Positions 34,622-43,846 of a stretch of DNA of 64,000 nucleotides are shown piece by piece. Source of the stretch: an uncultured Flavobacteriaceae bacterium. Its GTDB lineage: Bacteria; Bacteroidota; Bacteroidia; Flavobacteriales; Flavobacteriaceae. Where the stretch lies: assembly GCA_947497245.1 (NCBI GenBank), contig CANMFO010000003.1, positions 124,001-188,000 on the forward strand, in the 5' to 3' direction. The notes beneath the pieces were generated by a model. That model made no database searches. It saw only the letters and a list, made by a program, of their open reading frames with translations, and was not told the origin of the DNA. Numbering within the stretch: position 1 is the first letter of the stretch; the number at the start of each line of letters is the position of its first letter. A program made the position numbers and the translations under genes.

Positions 34622-36661
34622 TCAATCAGTTTTGAGTTTGGGCCTGCCATTCCTTCCCGTGATCAAAAAGGCCTGTAGGGCCAAGTCCATCTGGAACCCT
34701 GTACTGCTGTTGGTAAGCAACACAAATCCTATTTTTTTGTTGGAATCCATGGCCAATCGTCCCTGATAGTCGCCATTGTTCCCGCCATGGTGGAGGAATC
34801 CCCCATAAGGCGATTCCTGTATCTCAAATCCCAAGCTTTGGAATTGCTTATCCCCTCCAAAAAAATGTATGAAGGGCTCCTTGTTCTCAACTTGGGGTTT
34901 GAACATTTCGGCATACCCTTCTTTTGACAGGCCCACTCCGTTCATTAGGCCGATCAGGTAGTTTGCCAAATCCCTACTGGTGGAGTACATGCTTCCCGCA
35001 ATCCAAGGCCTGGATTCAAGTGCCCAGAACATTGGCAAATCGGATAAATGGCCAATTCCTATTCTTCCCATTAATTTTGGAGTACCTGTCAAAGAGGTCT
35101 CGACCATGTTCATGATCTCAAAGACTTCTTCGTGCACTATTGTTTCGATATCCTTCCCCGTTATTTTTTCTATGGCCCGTTTTAAATATTCAAAGCCCTC
35201 GCCAGAGTATCCGTATTTGGTCCCCGGTTCAAAGAGCAGTTTTGTTTTTTTTCCGTTCATCCAACCAAAAGGACCACCAAAGGCCCAATTGGGCAATCCG
35301 GTCTGGTGGGAGAGTACCATACGCGCGGTAATCGCCTTGGAGCGCGGGTCTCCGGCGATATTTTCAAAGGGCAAATATTCGAACAAGGGTTTATCCAAAT
35401 CTATTGCGCCATTTTCGGCCAGTCTATTGATGGCAAAGGCACATACGGCCTTGCTTATGGAGGCCGTTTCAAAAATTGTTTTTTCGGTTACCGGTTCCCC
35501 CGTCATTATATTTTTGGTTCCGAAACCTTTGTTATATACTATTTTCCCTCCCTTGACCAGGGCTAGTGAAAGACCTGGTATATTATAGTATTGTCTGAAG
35601 GTCTCTACAAAATTGTCTACCTGAAAAGATTGACTTTCTTTATAGCTATGGAGCAGTCCCTCTTCTGGAATGAGGAATTCCGGTACTTCATACCATGAAA
35701 TTTTAAGGGTATCAGCTCTTGTTGTCCCACCCACTAGATCTATAGCAACTTCGGCCTTGTCATTTACCCTTGTTTTTTTTGGCGAAAAATTCAATGCGTT
35801 CGAGGTTTTATGTGCGGAGGAAATATGGTACTTCCCTTCGGGAAGATGTACCGAATAATTTCCCGTAGAATCCACGCTCGCCTGCGTCCAAAGAAGATCA
35901 TTATCCCTAGAGATGATCTTTACGCTCGAGGGCAATTCTTCCTCTAGTGGCATATCCCAAATAATGGTTCCGTTCAGATCCGCCAGTTTTTGATCGGCCT
36001 GCATCAATACTACATCGCCCATTCTCGATGGAACCCGGTTCTTGAACCCCCCGGGTCCCCATAAATGGGTCTTTGTCCCATTTTCATCCGCATCGACCAC
36101 TTCATGGTCAAGGCCGATACTTTTGTTGATAACGATGTTTTCGCCAAGATGTATTCGCCATTCATAAATAAGCGTATTTCCCTTTTTTCGAACTTTGAGC
36201 TTTGCATTTTCCTTACCCATATTTTGATGAAAGGGATCCCAGTTCGTGGGAATCTTCCAAAAATCCAGTCCTGCCCGGCTTCCAAAAAATACGACCGTTC
36301 CCGAGCCTTTGCTTTTGGAATGCTCGGCATCGATATACAGTATGTGCCTATCCTTGTTCCGGGTGAATACATCTCCTTCCATGTTGCCTACGACATTACT
36401 GTCGTCCTTTACCTCCAAGGCAATATAGAGCACCTGTTCTACCAGGTTGTACGCCACCATGAAATATCCGCTATAGTCCACTTTTTGGTCCGGACCCAAA
36501 AATTTCCCGCCTATGGGATATTTAATCGTACTTGAAGGCCAATCGTTCAACAGACCGTCAATACAAATATTTTCGATAGGATAGGCATAGGCCGTTTTTC
36601 CGTTATGGGAAAAGCTGGCAAACGTTGCCGAGAGGAATATTGTCAAAAAAATTGTTCTCAT
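34622..36661 (-). CDS. Serine hydrolase (beta-lactamase/PBP4-like) with N-terminal beta-sandwich domain
   Basis: A 679-residue exported protein when started at MRTIFLTIF (ATG at 36661); the upstream ATG at 36730 would precede the signal peptide by 23 residues. After the signal come a beta-sandwich region resembling CBM9-like domains (about 20-215, with IDGLLNDWPSS), a short spacer and a class C beta-lactamase-type domain (about 330-670). The latter has SxxK in TASISKAVC, a YSG in GYSGEGFEYL taking the YxN position, and HHGGN near the end as the KTG-like box. Such proteins are esterases, DD-peptidases or D-amino-acid amidases. Substrate is unknown. Confidence 0.85.
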   Translation of the reverse strand: MRTIFLTIFLSATFASFSHNGKTAYAYPIENICIDGLLNDWPSSTIKYPIGGKFLGPDQKVDYSGYFMVAYNLVEQVLYIALEVKDDSNVVGNMEGDVFTRNKDRHILYIDAEHSKSKGSGTVVFFGSRAGLDFWKIPTNWDPFHQNMGKENAKLKVRKKGNTLIYEWRIHLGENIVINKSIGLDHEVVDADENGTKTHLWGPGGFKNRVPSRMGDVVLMQADQKLADLNGTIIWDMPLEEELPSSVKIISRDNDLLWTQASVDSTGNYSVHLPEGKYHISSAHKTSNALNFSPKKTRVNDKAEVAIDLVGGTTRADTLKISWYEVPEFLIPEEGLLHSYKESQSFQVDNFVETFRQYYNIPGLSLALVKGGKIVYNKGFGTKNIMTGEPVTEKTIFETASISKAVCAFAINRLAENGAIDLDKPLFEYLPFENIAGDPRSKAITARMVLSHQTGLPNWAFGGPFGWMNGKKTKLLFEPGTKYGYSGEGFEYLKRAIEKITGKDIETIVHEEVFEIMNMVETSLTGTPKLMGRIGIGHLSDLPMFWALESRPWIAGSMYSTSRDLANYLIGLMNGVGLSKEGYAEMFKPQVENKEPFIHFFGGDKQFQSLGFEIQESPYGGFLHHGGNNGDYQGRLAMDSNKKIGFVLLTNSSTGFQMDLALQAFLITGRNGRPKLKTD

Positions 36662-36926
36662 ATCATTTTTTAAATCTTGGTTTGAAGGGGAACTTGAAAT
36701 GGAAATTTCCAATCGGTTCGGTGATGGCACCTAGTTTTTTTCAAACCATAAATCTTTACCTTGGCCCTGAATTTAGGGCAAGAAATGACAAGGAGATTTT
36801 CATCTTACAATTTTTTTGCGATCTTTTTTCGTTCAATATTCCAAAGCCTATAAATGAATGCATTGGCCCAAATAGAGCGGAGCGCTGCACTCCCATTGCT
36901 TTATAGGTTTTTAACCGGGGGCCAAA

Positions 36927-37523
36927 CTATTGGATGGTCAGGTCAAAGGTCTGGGTAATATCGGTTTCTCCCCCTGCATCGGCCAAAGTACCATCATTCG
37001 GTTTTTTGGGCTCGTGGCGCAAGGTAACCGCTAAGGTTCCCGAACTTGCATCGGTTGTTGTAAGCGTAAAAGCGATCCCTACCGGATTTGTTGAAGTAAA
37101 GTTTTCACCGGTTTCAGCGGACACGTAATCCGACTCATCATCTTCATAGGTGGTTGTGGCATTTAATCCTCCACCAACGATTAAAAAGAATTGGTGCTCA
37201 TCGGCTTCCCCTTCAATTTCTTCATTGACATTTTCTGCCGGTGTCTCCGTCTCATTCAATAGCACAACACCACCTCCATAAATGGTGTTTGCCGAAAGAT
37301 TTCCTGATACGGTAATATCTGGAGCATTGGGTCCGTCACCATCTAAATCCTTGGATGTCAGTGTAACGGTATCTCCACCTCCTTGAGGTATCAAGGTTAC
37401 CGTCATTGTGGTTATGGTTTCCTCCTCGTTAACGGGATCCGGATTTTCGTTATCATCATCAGAACATGCAATAAAAAGGGTGCCTGCAAAGGCAATCGTT
37501 GATAAGAATTTAATTGTTTTCAT
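36927..37523 (-). CDS. Lipoprotein associated with a TonB receptor
   Basis: A 198-residue lipoprotein with lipobox IACSDDDN (C20) and a Glu/Asp-rich linker, followed by a beta-rich, glycine- and threonine-rich domain. It resembles a small family that Flavobacteriia encode directly after TonB-dependent receptors, often labelled as a periplasmic-binding-fold protein although no enzyme motif is visible. It starts 14 bases after the stop of the receptor gene and is therefore co-transcribed. A ligand-capture or surface accessory role for the receptor is inferred. Confidence 0.8.
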   Translation of the reverse strand: MKTIKFLSTIAFAGTLFIACSDDDNENPDPVNEEETITTMTVTLIPQGGGDTVTLTSKDLDGDGPNAPDITVSGNLSANTIYGGGVVLLNETETPAENVNEEIEGEADEHQFFLIVGGGLNATTTYEDDESDYVSAETGENFTSTNPVGIAFTLTTTDASSGTLAVTLRHEPKKPNDGTLADAGGETDITQTFDLTIQ

Positions 37524-37537
37524 AATCTGTATTTAAT

Positions 37538-39937
37538 TTAATAGTTAAACTTTAATTGAATCATAATATTTCGGCCCAAATCATCAGCAAAAAAGCGTTG
37601 ACGATTCAGGTAATCCCTATACTTGGTATCCAAAAGATTGTTCACGACAAGCGAGGTGGTCAGGTTTGCGTGCTTTCCTAGGGGAAATCCAATCTTGGAT
37701 TGAAGTCCCATTAGGTGATAGGCTCTTGGAGGGGTATTGACTTCCAACAATACATTTTGTTGCTGTTCCGGTGAAAAAACGGATATGTTGCCCGGGACTT
37801 CGTTTTGGCGGAACACATATTGGCTTTCTAGAGCCACTTCAAAATTTTTCCATTCTGGTTTGACAAAGGCTATTTTGTTCCTCAAATGGGCAGCGGGCAT
37901 ATTGATCAAAGGACTATTATTTTCGTTGTCCCTTCCCTTTACCAAGGAAAATCGATGTTCGGTTCGCCAAGGTTTTCCCCAATCCACATAGATGAAGGCA
38001 TCGACCCCCAATAATCTTGCATTGGTCTGACGATATTCCCATACGGGGAAGGCACCCCGTACCGTGAATTCAACACTTGAGGGTTCAAGCAATAAAAAGT
38101 CGTCCACCCAATTCGCAAAGGGTTCCAGTTCAAAACCCCAGCTGGAGAAGTCTTTATAGTAGGCGGCGGCAATTTTATGCGACTTTTCACTCGCTATCCG
38201 CAAGTCACCCAATTCAATCCTTGCCGCGGAATGGTGCAACCCGTCACTGAACAGTTCAGAAGGGTTCGGTGCTCTTTGGGCCAGCGTATAATTGACCTTT
38301 ATGCCCGAATCATCATCGAACTTATGGTTCCCCCCCAGGGTTCCGGAAATGTTGTGGAAATCGAAAACCGGATTGACCAGCAATTGGGTGCCAAGATCCT
38401 CGATAATCAGGTCTTGGAATTCCGTATTGTACCCCCTTTCCTCCCATCGTGAAGTTTGGTAGAACTTTTTGGCATCGATCCTGGTAAAATCGTACCGCAG
38501 GCCTCCTTCGAGCAACAACCTATCATTGATTTGATATTCCCCTAGGGCAAAGCCGCCAAAGTCGAACTTTTCATAGTCCGGAATCAGCCGTCTAACCCCC
38601 GTGGCGGGATTGGCAAAATTTTCCTGATATCTTCCCAAAAGTCCGGCCTGCAACTGAAATTTTTCATTGGCATCCCATTTGAAATCTGTGGACAGGGTAT
38701 GCGTGGTGAGTTCAAGATCAATGGAAGCCCTGGCGCCCCTTTCCCCCCTGCGGACATCAAATTCAAACCTTCTGTTATTTTGGTAGTCGTACTGAAAATT
38801 TAATTTGCCAAGACCTTCAAACCGCTTGTAAAACCGGAATTTCCCCAAATGATGGGTAACCTCTTGCCTGGGATTTTGCAAATCATAGGTAAAAGGCCCA
38901 ATGATCTCCGGTTGCCCGTTGTTGATACTTCTTATCAAATCATCGACATTGCCAATATGCGAAGCCCTTAAAATTGCTATTTCCGAATTGAAGTAGCTGT
39001 ATTTGGCATCCCAGCCCGAAGTAAACCGTTGCTTTCCAAATTCTATGGTGCTTCCGATTTCCTGAATCCCGGTATTTGACAGTACATAATCTGGTGCTTC
39101 ATGGTCTCCCAATCGTTTGAAGGAGCCCTGACCCTTGACGAACCAGCCACTTTTAAAAGCTTTAACGAGTTCTGTGGTAATGTTGCCACCACGGCCATTG
39201 GAGACCCCGCTGATCATGGTTTTGCCGTACAAGGTGTCCTTGATGGGAATTCTTGCCCGATCCATTATGATCACGCCCCCTATGGCGTCGCCACCATACT
39301 GTAGTGCCGAAGCTCCCTTGATTACGGAAACGGAACCCGCGCTGTTGATATCTATATTGGGCGCATGTTCGTCTCCCCATTCCATGTCCTGCATTCGTAC
39401 ACCATCGTTCAAGATCAAAACGCGACTTCCATTTAAACCATGAATGGTTGGCTTTACGATATTCGCCCCTGTGTTGAGTGAGGAGACCCCGCCCAATTCC
39501 TTAAGCGCGTCACCTAAGCTGCCAGTACTAAAGCGTTCCAGCGTTTCTAATTTCAATCTTTCCTCTTGGGCAGAGTTGGTCTTATCGTTTATGGCGTCCC
39601 CAAAAACCTTGACTTCCTCAAGTTCTTCGAGATGATGTTCCAATTTGATGTTCAATGGGGTAGTCCCGTCCACTTCGATATCAATTAGGAGCGTCTTGCA
39701 CTCGGGGTGCGATACTTCCAGCTGATATGACCCTGGACATAAATCCGGGATCGCAAAATTTCCCGACGGGTCCGATGCTACCTCTAAAGATCGGCCAACC
39801 ATGGTTATCCTGGCGTTTTCCAATGGTACTTTGCTATGGTAATCCGTTACTTTCCCATTGAGGGTATCCCTACATTCCTGCGCTACCGAGCTCATCGGAA
39901 CTATAGCCCAAAGAATGATTAAAAGCAATGCTTTCAT
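37538..39937 (-). CDS. TonB-dependent outer-membrane receptor (metal-uptake type)
   Basis: A 799-residue receptor. Order: signal peptide (1-19), a carboxypeptidase-like beta-sandwich (about 22-105), plug domain (about 130-235, with the ILNDGVRMQDMEWGDEHAP segment) and a 22-strand barrel ending NIMIQLKFNY. The plug motif with WGDEHAP and several His residues resembles ZnuD-like zinc receptors rather than siderophore receptors. Its neighbours are the preceding small His/Cys protein and the following lipoprotein, a trio I associate with metal uptake in Flavobacteriia. It has no STN domain and no SusD partner. Metal specificity is inference. Confidence 0.88.
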   Translation of the reverse strand: MKALLLIILWAIVPMSSVAQECRDTLNGKVTDYHSKVPLENARITMVGRSLEVASDPSGNFAIPDLCPGSYQLEVSHPECKTLLIDIEVDGTTPLNIKLEHHLEELEEVKVFGDAINDKTNSAQEERLKLETLERFSTGSLGDALKELGGVSSLNTGANIVKPTIHGLNGSRVLILNDGVRMQDMEWGDEHAPNIDINSAGSVSVIKGASALQYGGDAIGGVIIMDRARIPIKDTLYGKTMISGVSNGRGGNITTELVKAFKSGWFVKGQGSFKRLGDHEAPDYVLSNTGIQEIGSTIEFGKQRFTSGWDAKYSYFNSEIAILRASHIGNVDDLIRSINNGQPEIIGPFTYDLQNPRQEVTHHLGKFRFYKRFEGLGKLNFQYDYQNNRRFEFDVRRGERGARASIDLELTTHTLSTDFKWDANEKFQLQAGLLGRYQENFANPATGVRRLIPDYEKFDFGGFALGEYQINDRLLLEGGLRYDFTRIDAKKFYQTSRWEERGYNTEFQDLIIEDLGTQLLVNPVFDFHNISGTLGGNHKFDDDSGIKVNYTLAQRAPNPSELFSDGLHHSAARIELGDLRIASEKSHKIAAAYYKDFSSWGFELEPFANWVDDFLLLEPSSVEFTVRGAFPVWEYRQTNARLLGVDAFIYVDWGKPWRTEHRFSLVKGRDNENNSPLINMPAAHLRNKIAFVKPEWKNFEVALESQYVFRQNEVPGNISVFSPEQQQNVLLEVNTPPRAYHLMGLQSKIGFPLGKHANLTTSLVVNNLLDTKYRDYLNRQRFFADDLGRNIMIQLKFNY

Positions 39938-40004
39938 TCTCAGTTTAATAATATGGTGAATTAGGTCGGTTTCCTAGACGAAACCTAAGAAGACTTGGTA
40001 TGTA

Positions 40005-40310
40005 CTAGACCAAGGAAACGGGTGGGGGCCTGGAAAAAAGGCGGAAGTAAAAAACTGCAGTTTCAGCTGGCTGATCAAAAAATGCCTGGGGAACACTATC
40101 TGCTATTTCGTGAGCTGGTACGACATCAATATTATCCCCAGCGAATTGTATGTCGGAAGTCAGATTTTCAAGTACTGCGTCACAGACAATACAATTTTCG
40201 ATATTGTCCGCATCGGTGTCGTCATGGGTATATATATGAAATGCCGAAACCTTGATCAACATCAAGGTACCGAAAAAGAAAAGCCCCAATACATTTTTAA
40301 AGCCACCCAT
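40005..40310 (-). CDS. Small exported protein with a His/Asp/Cys cluster
   Basis: A 101-residue protein with an N-terminal signal or anchor helix (about 5-22) followed at once by HIYTHDDTDADNIENCIVCDA, where H, H, D, D and a CxxC could bind a metal. The rest is polar with one hydrophobic C-terminal stretch. It opens the putative three-gene TonB locus, 67 bases before the receptor gene. I recognise no characterised family. A metal-binding or chaperone role is suggested by composition and place only. TAACTTTG on the minus strand (40318-40325) is close upstream but too near the start to be sure as a promoter. Confidence 0.65.
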   Translation of the reverse strand: MGGFKNVLGLFFFGTLMLIKVSAFHIYTHDDTDADNIENCIVCDAVLENLTSDIQFAGDNIDVVPAHEIADSVPQAFFDQPAETAVFYFRLFSRPPPVSLV

Positions 40311-40761
40311 CCAAGTCCAAAGTTACAATTTCCAAAGTAAAGAGTTATGTTAAAAAAATTGTAATGTTTACCGATCCATGGCAAATACGTTGGAATCGGT
40401 TCCATACGGTACGAGTAAAGATCAGTATGAAAGGCCAGACGGCATAAAAAGTAAAATGAAAAATTTCTGTAGTTCCCCATCCAAATGGAAAACGATGGGA
40501 AGCTCTGTTCTGGGAGAGTAGCCATGATCAATGGATATTCTTACAACCAGTGATTTAGGGGTTATTTTCAGTGCCTGTTTTATACGGCAATGCTTAAACC
40601 TTTGGGCCGTAGGGGACAGGCGTGCACCAATTTTACATATGTGCCCTACCGAACCGCGATGGCCATGTTTCGGATTTAAGTTTCTTGTTGGAATTATATT
40701 GGTTCCCTAAAACCATCATTTAATGGTGCCGTTTTATTGAATCAACAAATCCGTTTTGCGT

Positions 40762-40857
40762 ACAAATAAAAAAGCTCCAAAAGTTGAAAACTCTTGAAGC
40801 CCTATTAAAATTGGTGGAGAATACCGGAGTCGAACAGGTGACCTCTTGCCTGCCAGG
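40762..40857 (-). repeat. Left copy of a ~96 bp direct repeat (att-like), includes truncated tRNA-Gly
   Basis: This stretch matches 44457-44553 with only two substitutions and one base of length difference in an A-run. It holds the terminator and the 3' part of tRNA-Gly, ending in the anticodon stem, after which the two copies diverge completely. That is the pattern left by site-specific integration into a tRNA 3' end. The right copy restores the full gene; this left copy is the displaced end. Confidence 0.85.
40812..40857 (-). pseudogene. Truncated tRNA-Gly(GCC), 3' part only
   Basis: Minus-strand sequence matching the T arm, variable loop, 3' acceptor strand with CCA and the anticodon stem-loop of the intact tRNA at 44508-44584. 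The D arm and 5' acceptor strand are missing. One T-stem pair is broken (CCGG to CTGG), consistent with loss of function. Confidence 0.85.
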
Positions 40858-40941
40858 TTTCTTTAAGGTTGTGCAAAACAGTACTTGTTTTAATATATAA
40901 CTGATTTACAATTAATTATATGGTGATAAATTATTTTTGTC

Positions 40942-41115
40942 CTATTTTAAGTCAAATGAATCCATAAAGCCATCACATCCGTAGCACCAAACATAGGCTT
41001 TAAATAATACTTCATGCCAATCAAATTCTACTATATCATATTGTAGTTTGCCAAAAGATAGTTCTGTTAAACCGCCATTGAATAGAACTGTAAAGAATAT
41101 TAATAAACTATAAAC
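40942..41115 (-). pseudogene. Remnant ORF, C-terminal fragment of an unknown protein
   Basis: A minus-strand frame of 57 codons ending in TAG that reads like real protein (for example GKLQYDIVEFDWHEVLFK, then VWCYGCDG) but has no plausible ATG before its last few residues; the preceding codon in frame is TGA. Just upstream another frame contains a short protein-like ending. I take it as the decayed end of an acquired gene inside the tRNA-linked island. Family not recognised. Confidence 0.35.
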
Positions 41116-41441
41116 TCATCCAATTCCTGCTTTTGTCAGTTGCCCAGTTTCAAGCCATAAAATGCTGAATACCACCATTTAACATATAATTGGCGAATAT
41201 TGCCCAAATTACAGCTACCTTTATCAGGTTAAAATTCGGAAAGCTCCGATTAATCTTGTCTTGCCAGATTCAATATTCTTTTCCAGCTCTCTCTATTTTT
41301 CAGCAATAGTGCAAAAAATATTTTAAGTCCACACATAGGTTGGCGGTACTGGTTTGAACATTCATTTATATTTGGAATGAATGTACTCCAATTGTCTCCA
41401 AACCTATTGAGGCATATCCATGATCCTTGAACTACGTTTGA

Positions 41442-42566
41442 AAATCTGGATTAAACGAAATAAGTAGTATCAAAAATCCAAAATTTTCAGAAAGGACAAA
41501 CTCCGCTTTCTCAAAGACGTTGAGAGACAGGGTAAACACATACTTTAAGACGAACAACATGGGCAAGCATGCGAACAAGAGCATGATCGCCAAGACCCTT
41601 GTAATGCTAACCTTATTCTTCGCACCATTGGTTGTGATAAATATTGGTCTCGTTGCAAATACATGGCTGCTTTTTACACTTTACATGACAAGTGGAATCG
41701 GGATGGCCGGAATAGGTATGGGTATTATGCACGATGCAATTCATGGTTCATACTCCAAAAATCAAAAGGTGAATGAGTACCTAGGCTACACTATGAACCT
41801 AATTGGTGCGAACGCAACGGTATGGAAGATCCAACATAACGTATTGCACCATACATATACAAACATAGAAGGAGCGGATGATGATATTAACGCACCCTTT
41901 TTCCTGCGTTTTTCGCCACACGCAAAAAAATATAGACTCCATAGGTTTCAACACTTGTACGTATGGTTCTTTTATGGCCTGTCCACAGTCTCCTGGATAA
42001 CTGCCAAAGACTTCATAAGACTAGGCCGCTATAGAAAAATGGGGTTCTTGAATAAAAAGAACGAGTTCAGAAATGAACTTATAAAAATCATAGGCTGGAA
42101 ACTATTGTACTATTCCTATGCTTTGATTATACCACTGTCAATGGTGCCAATTGCCCCATGGATAGTCATCCTTGCCTTTCTTAGTATGCACTTTGTTACA
42201 GGGTTGCTTATCAGTATCGTATTTCAGGTGGCGCACATTATGCCAAATATGGAATTCCCCCTGCCTGATAATAGTGGTGTGGTTGAAGGCGATTGGTTTG
42301 CACACCAGTTGGCGACCACTACCAATTTTGCGCCCAAGAGCAGGTTTTTTTCCTGGTTGATCGGGGGATTGAACTATCAAATAGAACATCATTTGCTACC
42401 TAATATCTGCCATATACATTATAAAAAAATATCAGATATCGTGGCCGATACCGCTAGGGAATATGGAATGCCCTATAATACAAAACGAACGTTCGCTGCC
42501 GCCATTAGGGATCATATCGGGGCTTTGCGCAAGTTGGGAAAAATACAACGCATTCCAACACGGTAG
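41442..42566 (+). CDS. Fatty acid desaturase (acyl-CoA/acyl-lipid type), start codon unclear
   Basis: A membrane di-iron desaturase. The three histidine boxes are present: HDAIHG (about residue 70 of the TTG-start version), HNVLHHTYTN and QIEHHLLPNICHIHY. There are four or more hydrophobic helices and length is about 348 residues if translation starts at the TTG at 41520. The frame stays open back to 41442 and the added residues (ending PKFSERTNSAFSKTLRDRVN) resemble the usual family N-terminus, yet no ATG occurs in them. Either a non-ATG start is used or the original start was lost. Such enzymes raise membrane fluidity in the cold. It is inside the tRNA-Gly island, 102 bases before a cold-shock gene. 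Confidence 0.85.
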   Translation, partial: KSGLNEISSIKNPKFSERTNSAFSKTLRDRVNTYFKTNNMGKHANKSMIAKTLVMLTLFFAPLVVINIGLVANTWLLFTLYMTSGIGMAGIGMGIMHDAIHGSYSKNQKVNEYLGYTMNLIGANATVWKIQHNVLHHTYTNIEGADDDINAPFFLRFSPHAKKYRLHRFQHLYVWFFYGLSTVSWITAKDFIRLGRYRKMGFLNKKNEFRNELIKIIGWKLLYYSYALIIPLSMVPIAPWIVILAFLSMHFVTGLLISIVFQVAHIMPNMEFPLPDNSGVVEGDWFAHQLATTTNFAPKSRFFSWLIGGLNYQIEHHLLPNICHIHYKKISDIVADTAREYGMPYNTKRTFAAAIRDHIGALRKLGKIQRIPTR

Positions 42567-42668
42567 TAGCACAATTTAAACAACAAAAAATCAATTAAAA
42601 TGAATATTATAAAACAAGTATTGGATAAAATAGTAAACAATAAAACAGTAAACAATAAATATAAAGTA

Positions 42669-42863
42669 ATGAAAGAAGGAACAGTTAAATTTTTCAACAG
42701 TGCCAAAGGTTTTGGATTTATTAAACCCATAGATTCCGATGAAGATGTCTTCGTGCACCAAAGTGGCCTTGTCGACGAAATTCGTGAGAACGACAACGTC
42801 AAATTCACGGTGGAAAGAGGCCAAAAGGGATTGAACGCGGTAAATGTGGAATTGGTCAAATAA
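42669..42863 (+). CDS. Cold-shock domain protein (CspA family)
   Basis: A 64-residue protein covering a single cold-shock domain, with both RNA-binding motifs: KGFGFI (RNP1) and VFVHQS (RNP2). Csp proteins bind single-stranded RNA or DNA and act as RNA chaperones. The frame is open from 42600 with an ATG there, which would give an extra 23 residues rich in Asn and Lys; the ATG at 42669 fits the family length better. It lies downstream of the desaturase gene in the same orientation and is followed by a terminator. Confidence 0.9.
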   Translation: MKEGTVKFFNSAKGFGFIKPIDSDEDVFVHQSGLVDEIRENDNVKFTVERGQKGLNAVNVELVK

Positions 42864-42885
42864 ACTCTTATTTCCAGAACTATTG

Positions 42886-42913
42886 AAATGCCATCTTTAA
42901 AGGATGGCATTTT
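42886..42913 (+). terminator. Intrinsic terminator after the cold-shock gene
   Basis: An inverted repeat (AATGCCATC and GGATGGCATT with a TTTAAA-centred loop) followed by TTTA, 23 bases downstream of the csp stop codon. Confidence 0.7.
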
Positions 42914-43047
42914 ACGTCTTGTTTGTTGTGTTCTGCATCAGTACCGAAATTAAACTTTGGTGTTGACGAACAATATTCGAAAATAAACTTGACATCTTAC
43001 TGACACTAGGGTACTTGAACCTAAATGCCAATAGTTGCCTCTCCCCT

Positions 43048-43359
43048 TTAAAAGCGCATTAAAGTAATTATGCGAACAATACTATTCTTTATATTTCTGA
43101 CCTCATTGGCATCTCTCCGTGGCAGGGAACAAATCAAATAGAAAAAACGGAAGGAATCTTTATCGGGTATGATGTGATAATTAAGGGCTACGGATAAATC
43201 CACATCCTGCAAATCAGAGGATGAAGAGGCAGCATCTGTCATCGCTTTTTGAATTTTTACGTCCATTAAAATGACGGTTTGTACCATTGGTATTTTGAAG
43301 TGGATGCCTTCATTCAATACTTTGTCCTGAACGGCACCAAAATTCTGGACAACGTCCAT
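43048..43359 (-). pseudogene. Fragment of a prohibitin/SPFH-family gene
   Basis: The first 65 or so residues of this ORF match the SPFH (prohibitin/stomatin) core: FGAVQDKVLNEGIHFKIP, then VILMDVKIQK and SSDLQDVDLSVALNYHIIPDK. After that the reading changes to unrelated sequence and stops. The usual N-terminal membrane helix and the long C-terminal coiled coil are missing, and a full family member has about 270 residues. It is therefore a broken copy on the island, in the opposite direction to the desaturase and csp genes. Confidence 0.75.
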
Positions 43360-43846
43360 AGGAATTGGGTTTAATTATAAAGATGGGATTTCCGGTACCC
43401 GAGCTTCTTATACTAATTCAAGCCAATCTTACATAAATCACGCATTGTACAATACTGACAAGATACTATTTGTCCATGTTCTTTTAACCAGAAAGTCTGT
43501 GCTCATGAAAAGCGAAGTGATTCTGACAGAAAGGAAACCATGGGAACTTTAGCCGCCGGCGAAAGACTATTTTTAACCAAAAGGACATTTTAAGCCACTA
43601 GTAAGGCGTTTTAAGAGTGGGTAACGGTTGTATGGGGTTAATTGGCTTTGGAAGGATGCTATCGGCAGGCGGACTGAGTCAAAATTCTAGATGCTCAAAT
43701 AGCTTGTATCCCGCTTTTTATCTGTCTTAGTGTCGTGTTAAACCTGACCTCATAGTGTTACGTTTCAACTATCTTTACGTCTTATAAGATGTGTAGATAA
43801 AGGTGTGTATTACGCCTATCACAAGTAAGTAAATAGAGAAAGAATT
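43360..43846. other. Intergenic stretch inside the island
   Basis: About 490 bases without an ORF that I can support. No tRNA, insertion-sequence end or clear hairpin was seen. It looks like decayed sequence between the prohibitin fragment and the short ORF that follows. Confidence 0.35.

Larger units (their letters stand above)
40311..41441. other. Non-coding and degraded region containing the left end of the tRNA-linked island
   Basis: About 1.1 kb with no intact gene. It contains the left copy of the direct repeat (40762-40857) with a truncated tRNA-Gly, an ORF remnant on the minus strand (40942-41115) and AT-rich sequence unlike the flanking genes. The part before 40762 also has no ORF with a convincing protein. 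Composition changes around 40860, consistent with the boundary of acquired DNA. Confidence 0.5.

Noticed and set aside
34980-35588. Plus-strand ORF of 202 codons opposite the serine hydrolase
   Set aside because: Covers the catalytic domain of a well-supported gene on the other strand.
36847-36912. Imperfect stem (CCTATAAA and TTTATAGG) followed by T as terminator
   Set aside because: The T-run is on the plus strand, where no gene ends; the flanking genes are on the minus strand.
40262-40531. 89-codon minus-strand ORF overlapping the small His/Cys protein
   Set aside because: Overlaps the better supported exported-protein frame and contains no signal or motif.
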